From Mycobacterium gallinarum (GTDB taxonomy: Bacteria; Actinomycetota; Actinomycetes; Mycobacteriales; Mycobacteriaceae), in the NCBI RefSeq assembly GCF_010726765.1, contig NZ_AP022601.1, positions 3,286,001-3,350,000 on the forward strand: 64,000 nt of DNA, read 5' to 3'. The position numbers were made by a program, and so were the translations under genes. Positions 53,043 to 61,641 of this stretch are shown in pieces. Under the pieces are notes generated by a model, which was not told the origin of the DNA, did no database searches, and saw only the letters and a list, made by a program, of their open reading frames with translations. Positions within the stretch are counted from its first letter, which is position 1. The number at the start of each line of letters is the position of its first letter.

Positions 53043-54116
53043 TCAGGCCGGGGCCGCTGCGAGCTCGGTTGCGGCCGGAATCACCTCTTGGGAGAACAGT
53101 TTCATCGACTCGTAAACCTTGGCGCGGTCCATCGCACCGCCCCGCGACATCCGCAGCATGATGTTGCGCCAACCCATGTCGATGACGGTCTGCATCTTGG
53201 TGATGATGCGCTCGGGATCACCCATCAAGGTCAAATGCGAGTTGAGCACCTGCTCGTAGCTCTGCTTGTCGTGCTTCTCGAACCAGTCCGAGTAGGCCTT
53301 GTAATCGGCTGGAATCTCACCGCCACGCTCGAACGGATTCGAGTATTTGAGATGCGTCTTGATGGACAGCTCGACACTCTCCCGCGGGTAGGTGCGGGCG
53401 AAGCCGTCGTCGGTGTGGCAGAACGCATTAAGGAGTGCCCAGACGTTCTCGGTGGCGGCCTCAAGCCCCTTCTTGGCCTGGGTTTCCAGGTAGATGTCGA
53501 GTGCACCCTGCAGGTCCGGGTCGACCGTGTAGGGATTGCCGATGATCGCGCCAAAACCCTTGTCCGCCAACCATTCAAAGCTCGACGGTGTTTTCATCAC
53601 TGTGCCCCACACCGGAACGGGCCGCTGTACCGGACGCGGATAGATGGTCACATCCTCAAGCTGGAAATACTTGCCCTCGTAGCTCACATTCTCCTGCGTG
53701 AGCAGCAGGTTCACGATGTCAACACATTCCTGATAGCGACCTGTCGCCTCGTCCATCGAAATGCCGAAGCCCTGGAACTCGTGGGCTTGGTAACCGCGGC
53801 CGAAGCCGGCATCGAACCGTCCGCCGGACAACACATCGACCATCGCGATGCGCTCTGCGAGCTGGATCGGATTGTGAAACGGGCTGACCATGCACGCGGT
53901 ACCGATACGGATGCGCTCAGTCTGCGCGGCGATGGCGGCGGCTACCAAGGGAAGGTCGGCGAGCATGCCGTAGGGCGAGAAATGGTGCTCAGCCAGCCAG
54001 ACCTCGTCGTAGCCGAGTTCCTCGGCCCAGCGTGCTTCTTCCAACACATTGGCGAACACCTCCTGATCGGACAGGTGGTTGGGCTTGTCGCCGAGGATGA
54101 ATACGCCGAACTTCAT
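53043..54116 (-). CDS. luciferase-like (LLM) FMN-dependent oxidoreductase
   Basis: 357 residues. LLM family, luciferase-like subtype: WAEELGYDEVWLAEHHFSPYG near 30-50, RIRIGTACMVSPFHNPIQLAERIAMVDVLSGGRFDAGFGRGYQAHEF, and RPVPVWGTVMKT. Likely an FMN monooxygenase, but no reductase gene is nearby. First gene of the operon that includes the Ltp/DUF35 module. AGGAG precedes the ATG. Confidence 0.9.
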   Translation of the reverse strand: MKFGVFILGDKPNHLSDQEVFANVLEEARWAEELGYDEVWLAEHHFSPYGMLADLPLVAAAIAAQTERIRIGTACMVSPFHNPIQLAERIAMVDVLSGGRFDAGFGRGYQAHEFQGFGISMDEATGRYQECVDIVNLLLTQENVSYEGKYFQLEDVTIYPRPVQRPVPVWGTVMKTPSSFEWLADKGFGAIIGNPYTVDPDLQGALDIYLETQAKKGLEAATENVWALLNAFCHTDDGFARTYPRESVELSIKTHLKYSNPFERGGEIPADYKAYSDWFEKHDKQSYEQVLNSHLTLMGDPERIITKMQTVIDMGWRNIMLRMSRGGAMDRAKVYESMKLFSQEVIPAATELAAAPA

Positions 54117-54215
54117 TGCGATCGCTCCTAGAAACTAGTTGCAGTTACTGCCACTATATTGCACGATTGAACATATATCGTCAATACGTTCAGTCCGATC
54201 ACCCGGGAGGTTGCG
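54117..54215. promoter_or_regulatory. divergent promoter region, LLM and MaoC operons
   Basis: 99-bp AT-rich gap. Minus direction: TATAGT (54158-54153) and AGGAG before ATG 54116. Plus direction: conserved block 54160-54183, then TACGTT as possible -10, and GGGAGG (54205-54210) 5 bases before TTG 54216. Confidence 0.55.
54160..54183 (+). promoter_or_regulatory. candidate operator, ACGAT-N9-ATCGT block (copy 2)
   Basis: The core 54163-54181 reads ACGATTGAACATATATCGT, differing from copy 1 at one base. It precedes the operon that encodes the TetR protein at 55037, so autoregulation by that protein is the simplest idea. Confidence 0.6.
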
Positions 54216-55040
54216 TTGAGCCTTGACGCGAATGCAGTGGGCACCAAGCTCGATCCGACGACGTTCGAGTGGACGGAAGCCGACACCATCCTCTACGCAC
54301 TCGGAGTGGGCGCCCGGCCACCCCACGAGCTGGACCTCCTCGACGAACGGCGCGGTCCCGGGGTACTGCCGACCTTCGCGCTGCTGGCGAACTGGTGGGC
54401 GGTCAAGGATCTGCGCAGCGTCCTCGATCTCGGCTCGTTTCCCATCGTGCACGGCGGACAGTCGCTGTCGGTGTCTCGGCCGGTGCAACCTTGCGGTGAG
54501 GTCACCGTGAACGGGGAGGTCACCGCGGTGTGGGACAAGGGCAAACACGCAGCGATCGAGGTCACGACCCGCGGCACCGACGGCGACGGCGAACTATTCG
54601 TCGCAGTGGGACAGACCATGGTGCTCGGCGGCGGCGGGTTCGGCGGAGACCGCGGCCCCGCGTCCGCAGATGAGCCCACCGGACCTTCCGACGCCACCAT
54701 CATCGACGAGGTGCGGCCGGAACAGGCCGCCATCTACCGACTCAGCGGTGACCGCAACCCGCTACACATCGATCCCGATGCCGCCAAGAAGGCCGGCTTC
54801 GACGATGTGTTCCTGCACGGTCTATGCACCTTCGGATTCGCTGCGCGCGCTGTGATCAACAGTCTCGGCGGCGGCGATCCCACAACGCTTCAGTCAATCA
54901 GCTGCCGATTCGCCAAACCCGTGATGCTAGGCGCGCCATTGCGCACCGAAGTGTGGCGACGTGACACGACCGTGCATTTCCGCACCAGTCAGGGATCGGT
55001 CGTCGCCCTGTCGGCAGGCACCGCGACCTTGCGAGGATGA
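54216..55040 (+). CDS. MaoC-type double hot-dog enoyl-CoA hydratase
   Basis: 274 residues from TTG 54216, set by GGGAGG 5 bases upstream. Two hot-dog halves: about 15-140 (structural) and about 160-274 (catalytic), with Asp179 and His184 in YRLSGDRNPLHID and LHGLCTFGFAARA following. The layout equals the hydratase 2 part of eukaryotic multifunctional enzyme 2 and mycobacterial HtdY-like proteins. It should hydrate a trans-2-enoyl-CoA to the (3R)-hydroxy ester. ATGA overlap with the TetR gene. Confidence 0.9.
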   Translation: MSLDANAVGTKLDPTTFEWTEADTILYALGVGARPPHELDLLDERRGPGVLPTFALLANWWAVKDLRSVLDLGSFPIVHGGQSLSVSRPVQPCGEVTVNGEVTAVWDKGKHAAIEVTTRGTDGDGELFVAVGQTMVLGGGGFGGDRGPASADEPTGPSDATIIDEVRPEQAAIYRLSGDRNPLHIDPDAAKKAGFDDVFLHGLCTFGFAARAVINSLGGGDPTTLQSISCRFAKPVMLGAPLRTEVWRRDTTVHFRTSQGSVVALSAGTATLRG

Positions 55041-55669
55041 GGACTATGGATCAACGACGGATGCGCGGCCAGCGCAACCGAGAGGCGCTCATCGCCGCAG
55101 CGGTCGCACTCTTCGAGACACATGGTTACGACGCCACCACCGTCGATCAGATCGCCGCTGCCGCAGGCGTTGCGCCGCGGACGTATTTCCACCATTTTGC
55201 GACCAAAGAGGACATCCTCTTCGACGGCTACGCCGAAAGACTCGACGAGGCCACCCGCCGATTTCGCGCTTCGCGCTCGATCACGTTGTGGGGAGCCCTG
55301 TCCGAGGCATCTGCCGCCGTCGCCGAAGCGATCGCCGCACAACCGGAGATCTTCGTGGTCCGAGCGCGAATGTACGCAAGCTACCCCGCGCTTCGCGCGA
55401 CGCGGCTGCGCATTAACGATGACTGGATCGACCAGATGACCCGTGAGGTCGCGCGGTGGCTCGATGCCGACCCCGACTCGGATCTGCGTCCCCGCTTGGC
55501 GGCCACCGTCGTCAACGGGGCCAACCGCGCCGCGATCGACACGTGGGTGGCTGGCGACGGACGCGGCGATCTGGTGGCCATCATGAGCCAGGCGGTCGTC
55601 TTGCTTCAGCCGTCCATCAATCGTATTGAGCGGCTGGTCAAGGAAGATCGGCGTCGCCGTGTCGGATAA
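55037..55669 (+). CDS. TetR-family transcriptional regulator
   Basis: 210 residues (ATG 55046 is an alternative start). The N-terminal helix-turn-helix about 13-60 (REALIAAAVALFETHGYDATTVDQIAAAAGVAPRTYFHHFATKEDIL) is standard. The C-terminal ligand domain shows the TetR_C pattern seen in MSMEG_6564/EthR-distant regulators with an acyl-type ligand. It is the second gene of an operon whose promoter carries the ACGAT-N9-ATCGT block, and may repress that operon and the E1 operon. Confidence 0.93.
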   Translation: MRTMDQRRMRGQRNREALIAAAVALFETHGYDATTVDQIAAAAGVAPRTYFHHFATKEDILFDGYAERLDEATRRFRASRSITLWGALSEASAAVAEAIAAQPEIFVVRARMYASYPALRATRLRINDDWIDQMTREVARWLDADPDSDLRPRLAATVVNGANRAAIDTWVAGDGRGDLVAIMSQAVVLLQPSINRIERLVKEDRRRRVG

Positions 55670-56405
55670 GCGCGCATTGGCCGTGGTGACCGGCGGCGCC
55701 CGAGGCATAGGCGAGGCGATCGTCGATGAGCTCGTCGACGCCGGCTACCGGGTGGCCGTCGTCGATGTGAACGCCAAAGCGTTGGCCAAGACCGCCGAGA
55801 GTGATGCCGTCCGTTCGGGTCTGATCATTCCGGTCGAGTTGTCTATCACCGACCGCGCGGCGGTCGAACACGAACTCGGCGCGCTTGCGGCCTCTCACGG
55901 CGCGATCCAGGCGCTGGTGAACAACGCGGGCATGACGTTGCCCGCCACGTTTCTCGACCAAACGGACGAGGACTGGAATCGGATCGTCGCGGTCAACCTC
56001 ACCGGCACCTTCATCATGGCGCAGGTTGCCGCACGCCAGATGGTCGAGCAGAAAACCGGCGCGATCGTGAACATCAGTTCGGTGTCTGCGCACGGTGTCC
56101 GTACCGGGCCGGCCGCGTACGCCGCAGCGAAGGCTGGTGTGGAAGGCCTGTCCAGGCTGATGGCCGTGCAACTCGGTCCGCTCGGCGTGCGCGTCAACAC
56201 CGTGGTGGTCGGGACCACCGCGACACCATGGTTGCTCTCTCGAAAGAGCGATGCCGAGCTCGAAACCATGCGTGCCACGACACTGACCGGATCCATCGGT
56301 GAACCCGCCGACATCGCCAAGACCGTCGGATTCCTTTGCTCACCGTCGGCCAAACACATCACCGGTCAGATGATCTCAGTATCCGGCGGGCAATGGATGC
56401 CATGA
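55659..56405 (+). CDS. SDR oxidoreductase (FabG-like)
   Basis: 248 residues from GTG 55659, overlapping the TetR stop by 11 bp. TGGARGIG near 10-17, VNNAG, Ser in NISSVS, and Tyr-Lys in YAAAK are present, with ITGQMISVSGG at the end. It resembles 3-oxoacyl reductases, so it may act with the (3R)-hydratase at 54216, oxidising the 3-hydroxyacyl-CoA. Confidence 0.92.
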   Translation: MSDKRALAVVTGGARGIGEAIVDELVDAGYRVAVVDVNAKALAKTAESDAVRSGLIIPVELSITDRAAVEHELGALAASHGAIQALVNNAGMTLPATFLDQTDEDWNRIVAVNLTGTFIMAQVAARQMVEQKTGAIVNISSVSAHGVRTGPAAYAAAKAGVEGLSRLMAVQLGPLGVRVNTVVVGTTATPWLLSRKSDAELETMRATTLTGSIGEPADIAKTVGFLCSPSAKHITGQMISVSGGQWMP

Positions 56406-56459
56406 TCGGGACCGCTGTACGATGAAACATCCATTGCCAATCTGTTCAGTCACATCGAG
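56406..56459 (+). promoter_or_regulatory. intercistronic region with possible internal promoter
   Basis: 54 bp between the SDR and ligase genes. TACGAT with a following GAAACAT partly resembles the ACGAT-TGAACA block, and CTGTTCAGTC holds a GTTC half-site. GAGG at 56456-56459 may serve GTG 56469. The evidence is weak; read-through from the upstream promoter is equally possible. Confidence 0.3.
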
Positions 56460-58094
56460 GTGGCCAGGGTGAGTTCAACCCGCACATTCGCTTACGACCC
56501 TCTTCCCTATCCGGCTGTCGTGCCAGCGATGCTCGCCGAACTCGTCGAGCGATTCGGTCGCAGTGACTTTGTCGTGTCGTCGGACGGAGCCGGTACCGAC
56601 GAGCGAATCACGTACTCCGAAGCGGACGAACAGTCAGCGGAGATGGCGCGCCGACTGCTCGCCGCCGGCGTGACCAAGGGGGCCAGGGTCGGCATCCTCG
56701 CGCCCAACGGCCCCGACTTCGCGGTCGCGTTCCTCGCAACCACCCGGATCGGGGCCGTGGCGGTACCCATCAATACGTTCTTCCAGCCGCCCGAACTCGA
56801 ATGGCTACTTCGCGACGCCGATATTCACACGGTGGTGTCGGTGCCCACCCTGCTGGGCAAGGACGTCGAGGCCCGACTCGAGCAGGCCACCGGAGTCGCT
56901 CCCGGCGCCGCGAACCCCGTACTCACCGACCGGCTACCGCACCTGCGCAATGTCTTCTCGCTGGCACCGGATGCCCAGGACTGGCCGGAACCGGTCGCGC
57001 AAACGTTCCTCGACGCCTGCGAGTCGACGGTGCGCGAGACGGATGACATGGTCATCATCTACACCTCCGGCAGTACGTCGAATCCCAAGGGCATCATCCA
57101 CTCTCAGAACACTGCTATCGCGCATTCGCGTTTCATCGCAAGCCAACACGAGTGGGATCCCACCGACCGCGTCTATATCCCGATGGCCTTCTTCTGGGTC
57201 GGCGGCCTGATCTTCGGGCTGCTGGGACCGATGCAAATCGGAGTGACGATCCTGACCGAGCATCGGTTCGAGCCCGCCGACGTGCTCAGGCTGCTGGCGG
57301 CCGAACGCGCAACGTATACGACGGGCTTTCCCCACGTCGGTCCCGCGTTGACGAACCATCCCGACTTTGCGACCACCGATCTGTCCGCCCTACGAGAGGG
57401 CTACCAGCAGGTGCTGCTACCGCCAGAACGGCGTGCTGCCGACCCGTCGCTACGAGTTCGACAACTCGGGATGACCGAGACGTGCAGCTCACACACCTGG
57501 TGGCCACCCCACGAGCAGGTGCCGGAATCCAAGCGCGGGTCGCTCGGGGTTTCGGCACCGGGTTATGAACACAAGGTCGTCGACGAGACCGGTCAGGAAG
57601 TGCCCAACGGGGTGGCCGGCGAGATCTGTGTGCGCGGCTGGGCCATGATGCGCGGCATCGTCGGACGCAGTAATCGGGACGTATTCGATGCCGACGGTTG
57701 GTATCACACCGGCGACGCCGGATATCGCGATGACGACGGCCACCTTTACTTCGCGGGCCGCACCGACGACATGATCAAGACCTCGGGGGCCAACGTCGCT
57801 CCCATTGAAGTGGAGTCAACGCTGAGCAGAATCGACGGCGTGCGCATCGCCTATGTCGTCGGGCTGCCCGATCCGGCGAAGGGCGCGGTGGTCAGTGCCG
57901 TGGTAGTGCTCGACGACGGCGTCGACCTGTCGGCTGACGCCCTGGCCGCACAGTGCCGCACGGAACTCGCGGCCTACAAAGTGCCCAAGAAGTGGGTCAT
58001 GCTGCCGGACGCGGACAGTCTGCCGTACACCACCACGAACAAGATCGACAAGATCGCGCTCAGCACGCTTTTGGAATCGGGCGCACTCTCATGA
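56460..58094 (+). CDS. AMP-binding acyl-CoA synthetase
   Basis: 544 residues from GTG 56460; GTG 56469 lies better behind the GAGG at 56456. P-loop IIYTSGSTSNPKGI near 200-213, LGMTETCSSH, HTGDAGYRDDDGHLYFAGRTDDMIKTSG and a C-terminal Lys in TTTNKIDK. It should adenylate a carboxylic acid and transfer it to CoA. It differs from the 21803 ligase and probably uses another acid of the pathway. ATGA overlap with the SnoaL gene. Confidence 0.93.
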   Translation: MARVSSTRTFAYDPLPYPAVVPAMLAELVERFGRSDFVVSSDGAGTDERITYSEADEQSAEMARRLLAAGVTKGARVGILAPNGPDFAVAFLATTRIGAVAVPINTFFQPPELEWLLRDADIHTVVSVPTLLGKDVEARLEQATGVAPGAANPVLTDRLPHLRNVFSLAPDAQDWPEPVAQTFLDACESTVRETDDMVIIYTSGSTSNPKGIIHSQNTAIAHSRFIASQHEWDPTDRVYIPMAFFWVGGLIFGLLGPMQIGVTILTEHRFEPADVLRLLAAERATYTTGFPHVGPALTNHPDFATTDLSALREGYQQVLLPPERRAADPSLRVRQLGMTETCSSHTWWPPHEQVPESKRGSLGVSAPGYEHKVVDETGQEVPNGVAGEICVRGWAMMRGIVGRSNRDVFDADGWYHTGDAGYRDDDGHLYFAGRTDDMIKTSGANVAPIEVESTLSRIDGVRIAYVVGLPDPAKGAVVSAVVVLDDGVDLSADALAAQCRTELAAYKVPKKWVMLPDADSLPYTTTNKIDKIALSTLLESGALS

Positions 58095-58765
58095 CCGCCA
58101 AGTCCGGCGACACCATCGCGGCGCTCGCCGCTCGTGTCGAACGTCTCGAAGCGCTCGACGAGATCCGCCAACTCGCGGCCAAATACGCTGTGGCTCTGGA
58201 CATGCGTGACCTCAATGCTGTTGTCAACCTCTTCGTCGAGGACGTCGGAGTCCCGGGTAAACGTCGTGGACGAGAAGCGTTGCGTCAGTGGTACGACACC
58301 GAGATGCGACATGACCTGCTGGGCAGCGCGCACGGGCCGCTCGCACACGTGATCGACGTCCACGACGCCGACCATGCGACCGGCTTGGTCTACTCACGCA
58401 ACGATCTCGAGACCGAGACGACGTGGGTGATCGAACTGCTCGCCTACCTCGATGCATATGAACGGCGGCACGGCCGTTGGTACTTCGCCCGACGAACTCC
58501 GCTGTTCTGGTATCAGAGCGATATCACCGATCCTCCGCTCGGTCCCGAGAAGATGCGCTGGCCCAACACATCTGCGCACAAAGGGACGTTCCATGACGCG
58601 TTCCCCAGCTGGGCGGAATTCTGGTCGGCCGATCCGGGGCGGCTGGAAGCTGCAGTCCCCGCGCCGCCGCCGGTCGGCGAATGGTTGCAGACATTGCGGC
58701 GAAGCGACTCTGTCCCCCACGTCAGTCCGACGGGGCGAAGCGCCGACGATCCGAGAAGCGGATGA
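58091..58765 (+). CDS. SnoaL/NTF2-like protein with C-terminal extension
   Basis: 224 residues from ATG 58091; the frame is open upstream only over the ligase gene. RVERLEALDEIRQLAAKYAVALDMRDLNAVVNLFVEDVGVPG is the SnoaL_4 start; ETTWVIELLAYLDAYERRHGRWYFARRTPLFWY follows. The extra 70 residues at the end contain a Pro-rich linker. It resembles the proteins at 7808 and 38199 and may be a lyase, dehydratase or isomerase. Confidence 0.85.
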   Translation: MTAKSGDTIAALAARVERLEALDEIRQLAAKYAVALDMRDLNAVVNLFVEDVGVPGKRRGREALRQWYDTEMRHDLLGSAHGPLAHVIDVHDADHATGLVYSRNDLETETTWVIELLAYLDAYERRHGRWYFARRTPLFWYQSDITDPPLGPEKMRWPNTSAHKGTFHDAFPSWAEFWSADPGRLEAAVPAPPPVGEWLQTLRRSDSVPHVSPTGRSADDPRSG

Positions 58766-58766
58766 C

Positions 58767-59900
58767 ATGACAATCGACTCCGATTTCACCGTCTTCACTC
58801 TTACAGACGACCAGCGCGAGTTCCGATCGACCGTGCGCGCATTCCTCGAACACCACGTACCAGAATCCGAGGTTCGTCGCCTCATGGCGTCGGAAAAGGG
58901 CTTCGATCCGACGATATGGCGCGCCATGGCCGATCAGATGAGCCTGCAGGGATTGATCATTCCCGAGGCGTACGGCGGCGAGGGGTTCGGCTTCGCCGAA
59001 CTCGGTCTGGTGCTCGAAGAGATGGGCGGGGCGCTAGTGCCCGGTCCCTACTTCACATCGGCGGTGCTCACCGCGGGTGCGCTCATGTGTTCCGGTGACG
59101 AGGAAGCGTGCGAACGGTACCTACCCGGCATCGCGTCCGGTGAGACCATCGCGACCCTGGCACTTACCGAGCGGTCCGGACGATGGGATCGCGATGGCAT
59201 CGAGACAACAGCCGGCCAAGATGGCGGCGACTGGATGCTTCGGGGAACCAAACACTATGTGCCCGACGGCGGTATCGCCGATCTCGTGCTTGTGGTGGCC
59301 CGCGCCGCGTCCGGCGCCGTGGGCCTCTTCGCTGTCGAGAACACCGATGACCTGGTACGCAGAGAGCAGTCCACCCTCGACCCGACGCGCCGTCAAGCCG
59401 TCATCGAGTTCGTGGACACCGCTGCGATACGCATCGGCGGTGAGGATGCGTGGCCCGGGCTGAGCCACGCGTTGAGTCAGGCGGCGGCAGCGCTGGCCAA
59501 CGAACAAGTCGGCGGCGCCCAACGGTGCCTTGATCAGGCGGTCGCCTACGTCAAGGTCCGTAGCCAGTTCGGTAGACCTGTCGGCTCATTCCAAGCGATT
59601 CGACACCGCTGCGCCGATCTCATGCTCGACATCGAATGCGCCAGAGGCGTAGCGCAATACGCCGTCCACGCCATTGATCACTTTCCCACTGAGTCCGAAT
59701 CGGCGGCAGCGCTGGCCAAGGCGTACTGCTCGGACGTGTACGCGCGCGCCGCAGCGGCCAACATCCAGTTGCACGGCGGTATCGGATTCACCTGGGAACA
59801 TCCCGCGCACATGTATTACAAGCGAGCGAGATCGTCGGCGATGTTGCTCGGCGACCCGAGCTTTCACCGTGGACTGCTGGCCGACAGCATCGACATCTGA
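58767..59900 (+). CDS. acyl-CoA dehydrogenase, FadE partner subunit, unpaired
   Basis: 377 residues from ATG 58767. FTLTDDQREFRSTVRAFLEHHVPE, LIIPEAYGGEGFGFAELGLVLEEMGGALVPGPYF, RSQFGRPVGSFQAIRHR and HGGIGFTWEHPAHMYYKRA. This is the TWEH-type subunit found beside a large-type subunit elsewhere in the window, but no such gene adjoins it. The 44205 protein may be its partner. It ends 2 bp before the convergent SDR gene. Confidence 0.9.
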   Translation: MTIDSDFTVFTLTDDQREFRSTVRAFLEHHVPESEVRRLMASEKGFDPTIWRAMADQMSLQGLIIPEAYGGEGFGFAELGLVLEEMGGALVPGPYFTSAVLTAGALMCSGDEEACERYLPGIASGETIATLALTERSGRWDRDGIETTAGQDGGDWMLRGTKHYVPDGGIADLVLVVARAASGAVGLFAVENTDDLVRREQSTLDPTRRQAVIEFVDTAAIRIGGEDAWPGLSHALSQAAAALANEQVGGAQRCLDQAVAYVKVRSQFGRPVGSFQAIRHRCADLMLDIECARGVAQYAVHAIDHFPTESESAAALAKAYCSDVYARAAAANIQLHGGIGFTWEHPAHMYYKRARSSAMLLGDPSFHRGLLADSIDI

Positions 59901-59902
59901 GT

Positions 59903-60712
59903 TCAGAAGTCGGTGCCGCCGTCGATGTTGATGACCGCACCGGTCATGTATGCCGCTCGGTCGCCGAGCAGAAACGCGATGAGTTCGCCTGCCTCGTGGG
60001 GTCTTCCGCCGCGTCCCAGCGCCACTCTCATATTCCAGTCGGGATTGCTCGACAGATGGGTGTAAATCGCATCTTCGAGCGGCACACCGTATTGCTGTGC
60101 ACGATGCTCTCGAATGTGGTCGTTCGTTTCGGTATCGAACAGACCGGGGCACACCACGTTCACACGGATACCGTCGGGGCCGTGTGTTTTCGCCATGATC
60201 TTGGACAGCGTCAGCACAGACGCCTTCAGCGCGTTGTAGGGCGGGATGAGAATCTTGGGGGCTCGTACCGAATATGCGGCGGTGGTCACGATGGTGCCGC
60301 CGCCGTTGCGCTGTAGATGCGGGATGACCGCACGACACGACCGCACGGTCGCCATCAGAATGAGCTGGTAGTACCAATCCCAGGAGTCGTCGCCGTGTTC
60401 GAGGAATGGGCCCTGCTGGTTCATCGGTCCTGCGGTGACGGCAAGTCCTCGTAGAGGGCCCAGATCCTCTGCCGCGCGGTCGACGGCGCGATCGACTGCT
60501 CCTCCGCTCTCGGTTGCGTCGACGGCGATCCCCACGGCCCGGACTCCGAACTCTGTCGCCAGTCCTTGTGCACGCTCCTCGGCGCGTTGACCGTCGCGTG
60601 CGAGCAGCGCGACGTTCGCGCCGTCGGCGGCCAACGCCCGGGCCGCGCCGTATCCCATGCCGGTGGTCCCGCCGACGAGCACGTAGTTGCGGCCTTCTAC
60701 TCCGAGTTCCAC
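59903..60712 (-). CDS. SDR oxidoreductase
   Basis: 269 residues from GTG 60712 (GGGAGG 9 bp upstream); the frame is open to 60841 but only over the promoter. GGTTGMG motif near 14-20, SVRAPKI, and Tyr-x3-Lys as YNALK, VICPG-like VVCPGLFDTET, and the C-terminal MTGAVINIDGG are present. Single-gene unit, divergent from the second TetR gene. Confidence 0.9.
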   Translation of the reverse strand: MELGVEGRNYVLVGGTTGMGYGAARALAADGANVALLARDGQRAEERAQGLATEFGVRAVGIAVDATESGGAVDRAVDRAAEDLGPLRGLAVTAGPMNQQGPFLEHGDDSWDWYYQLILMATVRSCRAVIPHLQRNGGGTIVTTAAYSVRAPKILIPPYNALKASVLTLSKIMAKTHGPDGIRVNVVCPGLFDTETNDHIREHRAQQYGVPLEDAIYTHLSSNPDWNMRVALGRGGRPHEAGELIAFLLGDRAAYMTGAVINIDGGTDF

Positions 60713-60924
60713 GCAGTCAACCTCCCGGTATGGTGGCGAAATCGAGCACTGAACACTATGACGAACTATGTCATGATGTTTAGCGGTGTCGGGCATCGCC
60801 ACCGCAGCTAAGGACGACACAGCCGCACCGCGGCAGCGCACAGGAACACACCATGTCGCGTAGGATCGAATACTTGGCAGGGTCGATCTGAGCCGTCTAG
60901 CAGGCCCTACCGGACAGGAGCGGG
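60713..60924. promoter_or_regulatory. divergent control region, SDR and TetR genes
   Basis: 212 bp, the longest gap of the window. It holds GAACACTATGAC (60751-60762) and the dyad at 60758-60774 on the SDR side. The TetR side (60781-60924) is GC-rich, and I see no clear -10 box; an ACAGGAG site precedes ATG 60925. No small gene is evident. Confidence 0.5.
60758..60774. promoter_or_regulatory. candidate operator ATGAC-N7-GTCAT
   Basis: Perfect 5-bp arms around GAACTAT, overlapping the GAACACTATGAC element and the region where the SDR -10 box should lie. Its position beside the TetR gene at 60925 suggests a site for that regulator. Confidence 0.45.
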
Positions 60925-61536
60925 ATGGCGACCCAACGGGCCACGGCCGACATCGAGGCGCAAGAAGAGTACGACCGTCAGGATCAGATCCTTGAGGCGG
61001 CCAACCAGTGCTTCACCCAGTTGGGCATCCATCGCACCAGCGTGCAGGACGTCGCCAGGATGGCGAACGTATCGCGGGGCACGGTCTACCGGTACTTCGA
61101 GGACCGCAACGTGCTGATCGATGCGGCGATTGAATTCGGCGCCCAGAAGTTCTACCAGCAGGTCGCTGCGGCCATGGCCAAGAAGTCGACCCTTGCGGAG
61201 AAGCTTGGAGCAATGGCCGAGACTCACGCGGTCATCTTGTTGGACCATCGCACCCGCAACCGCCTGATGGCCGACGACTCAGAGCTGATGCGCCACATGA
61301 TTTCCGATGGTGATTCCGCGGTCCGGCGAACCACGGCGTTCCTGGTGCCCTATGTTCGCGAGGCGCAGAAGCGCGGCGAGGTCGGCTCGGGCATCGACGT
61401 CACGGCCGCCAGCGAGTGGCTGGCGAGAATCATTTACTCCTTCTCGACGGTCAACGAAGCGCAGACTTTCGACATGTCCAAGCCCGAGACCGTACGCAAG
61501 TACGTCGAGAAGTTCGCCGTCAACGGATTGCGCTGA
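60925..61536 (+). CDS. TetR-family transcriptional regulator
   Basis: 203 residues. HTH about 18-62 (DQILEAANQCFTQLGIHRTSVQDVARMANVSRGTVYRYFEDRNVL). The C-terminal domain is helical with the segment VRRTTAFLVPYVREAQKRGEVGSGIDVTAASEWLARIIYSF, as in TetR_C regulators of lipid-type pathways. It lies at the start of the ALDH-SDR-ligase unit and opposite an SDR gene, both of which carry GTTC/GAAC elements. Confidence 0.93.
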   Translation: MATQRATADIEAQEEYDRQDQILEAANQCFTQLGIHRTSVQDVARMANVSRGTVYRYFEDRNVLIDAAIEFGAQKFYQQVAAAMAKKSTLAEKLGAMAETHAVILLDHRTRNRLMADDSELMRHMISDGDSAVRRTTAFLVPYVREAQKRGEVGSGIDVTAASEWLARIIYSFSTVNEAQTFDMSKPETVRKYVEKFAVNGLR

Positions 61537-61641
61537 CCCCACGGCGCGATTCTGTCTGTTCAACTGAACAACTCTTGTATTACTGTTCTGTATGATCGTG
61601 TGGTGCAAACCTCGCACGCGCAGGTCAGAGGACAGGAGACC
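61537..61641 (+). promoter_or_regulatory. promoter of the ALDH-SDR-ligase operon
   Basis: TATGAT (61591-61596) is a good -10 box. The sixth base after it is followed by GTG 61603, in frame with the aldehyde dehydrogenase, so a leaderless start is possible besides ATG 61642, which has an AGGAG site. The TGTTCA-AC-TGAACA palindrome lies upstream. Confidence 0.6.
61557..61570. promoter_or_regulatory. candidate operator TGTTCA-AC-TGAACA
   Basis: Perfect 6-bp arms with a 2-bp centre, 20 bp upstream of the TATGAT box. It is built from the GTTC/GAAC half-sites seen throughout the cluster, here in inverted form. Confidence 0.5.

Noticed and set aside
60781..60924. Small gene or RNA in the longest gap
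   Set aside because: No frame with a start and ribosome site, and no clear paired structure; it is simply the GC-rich upstream region of the TetR gene.
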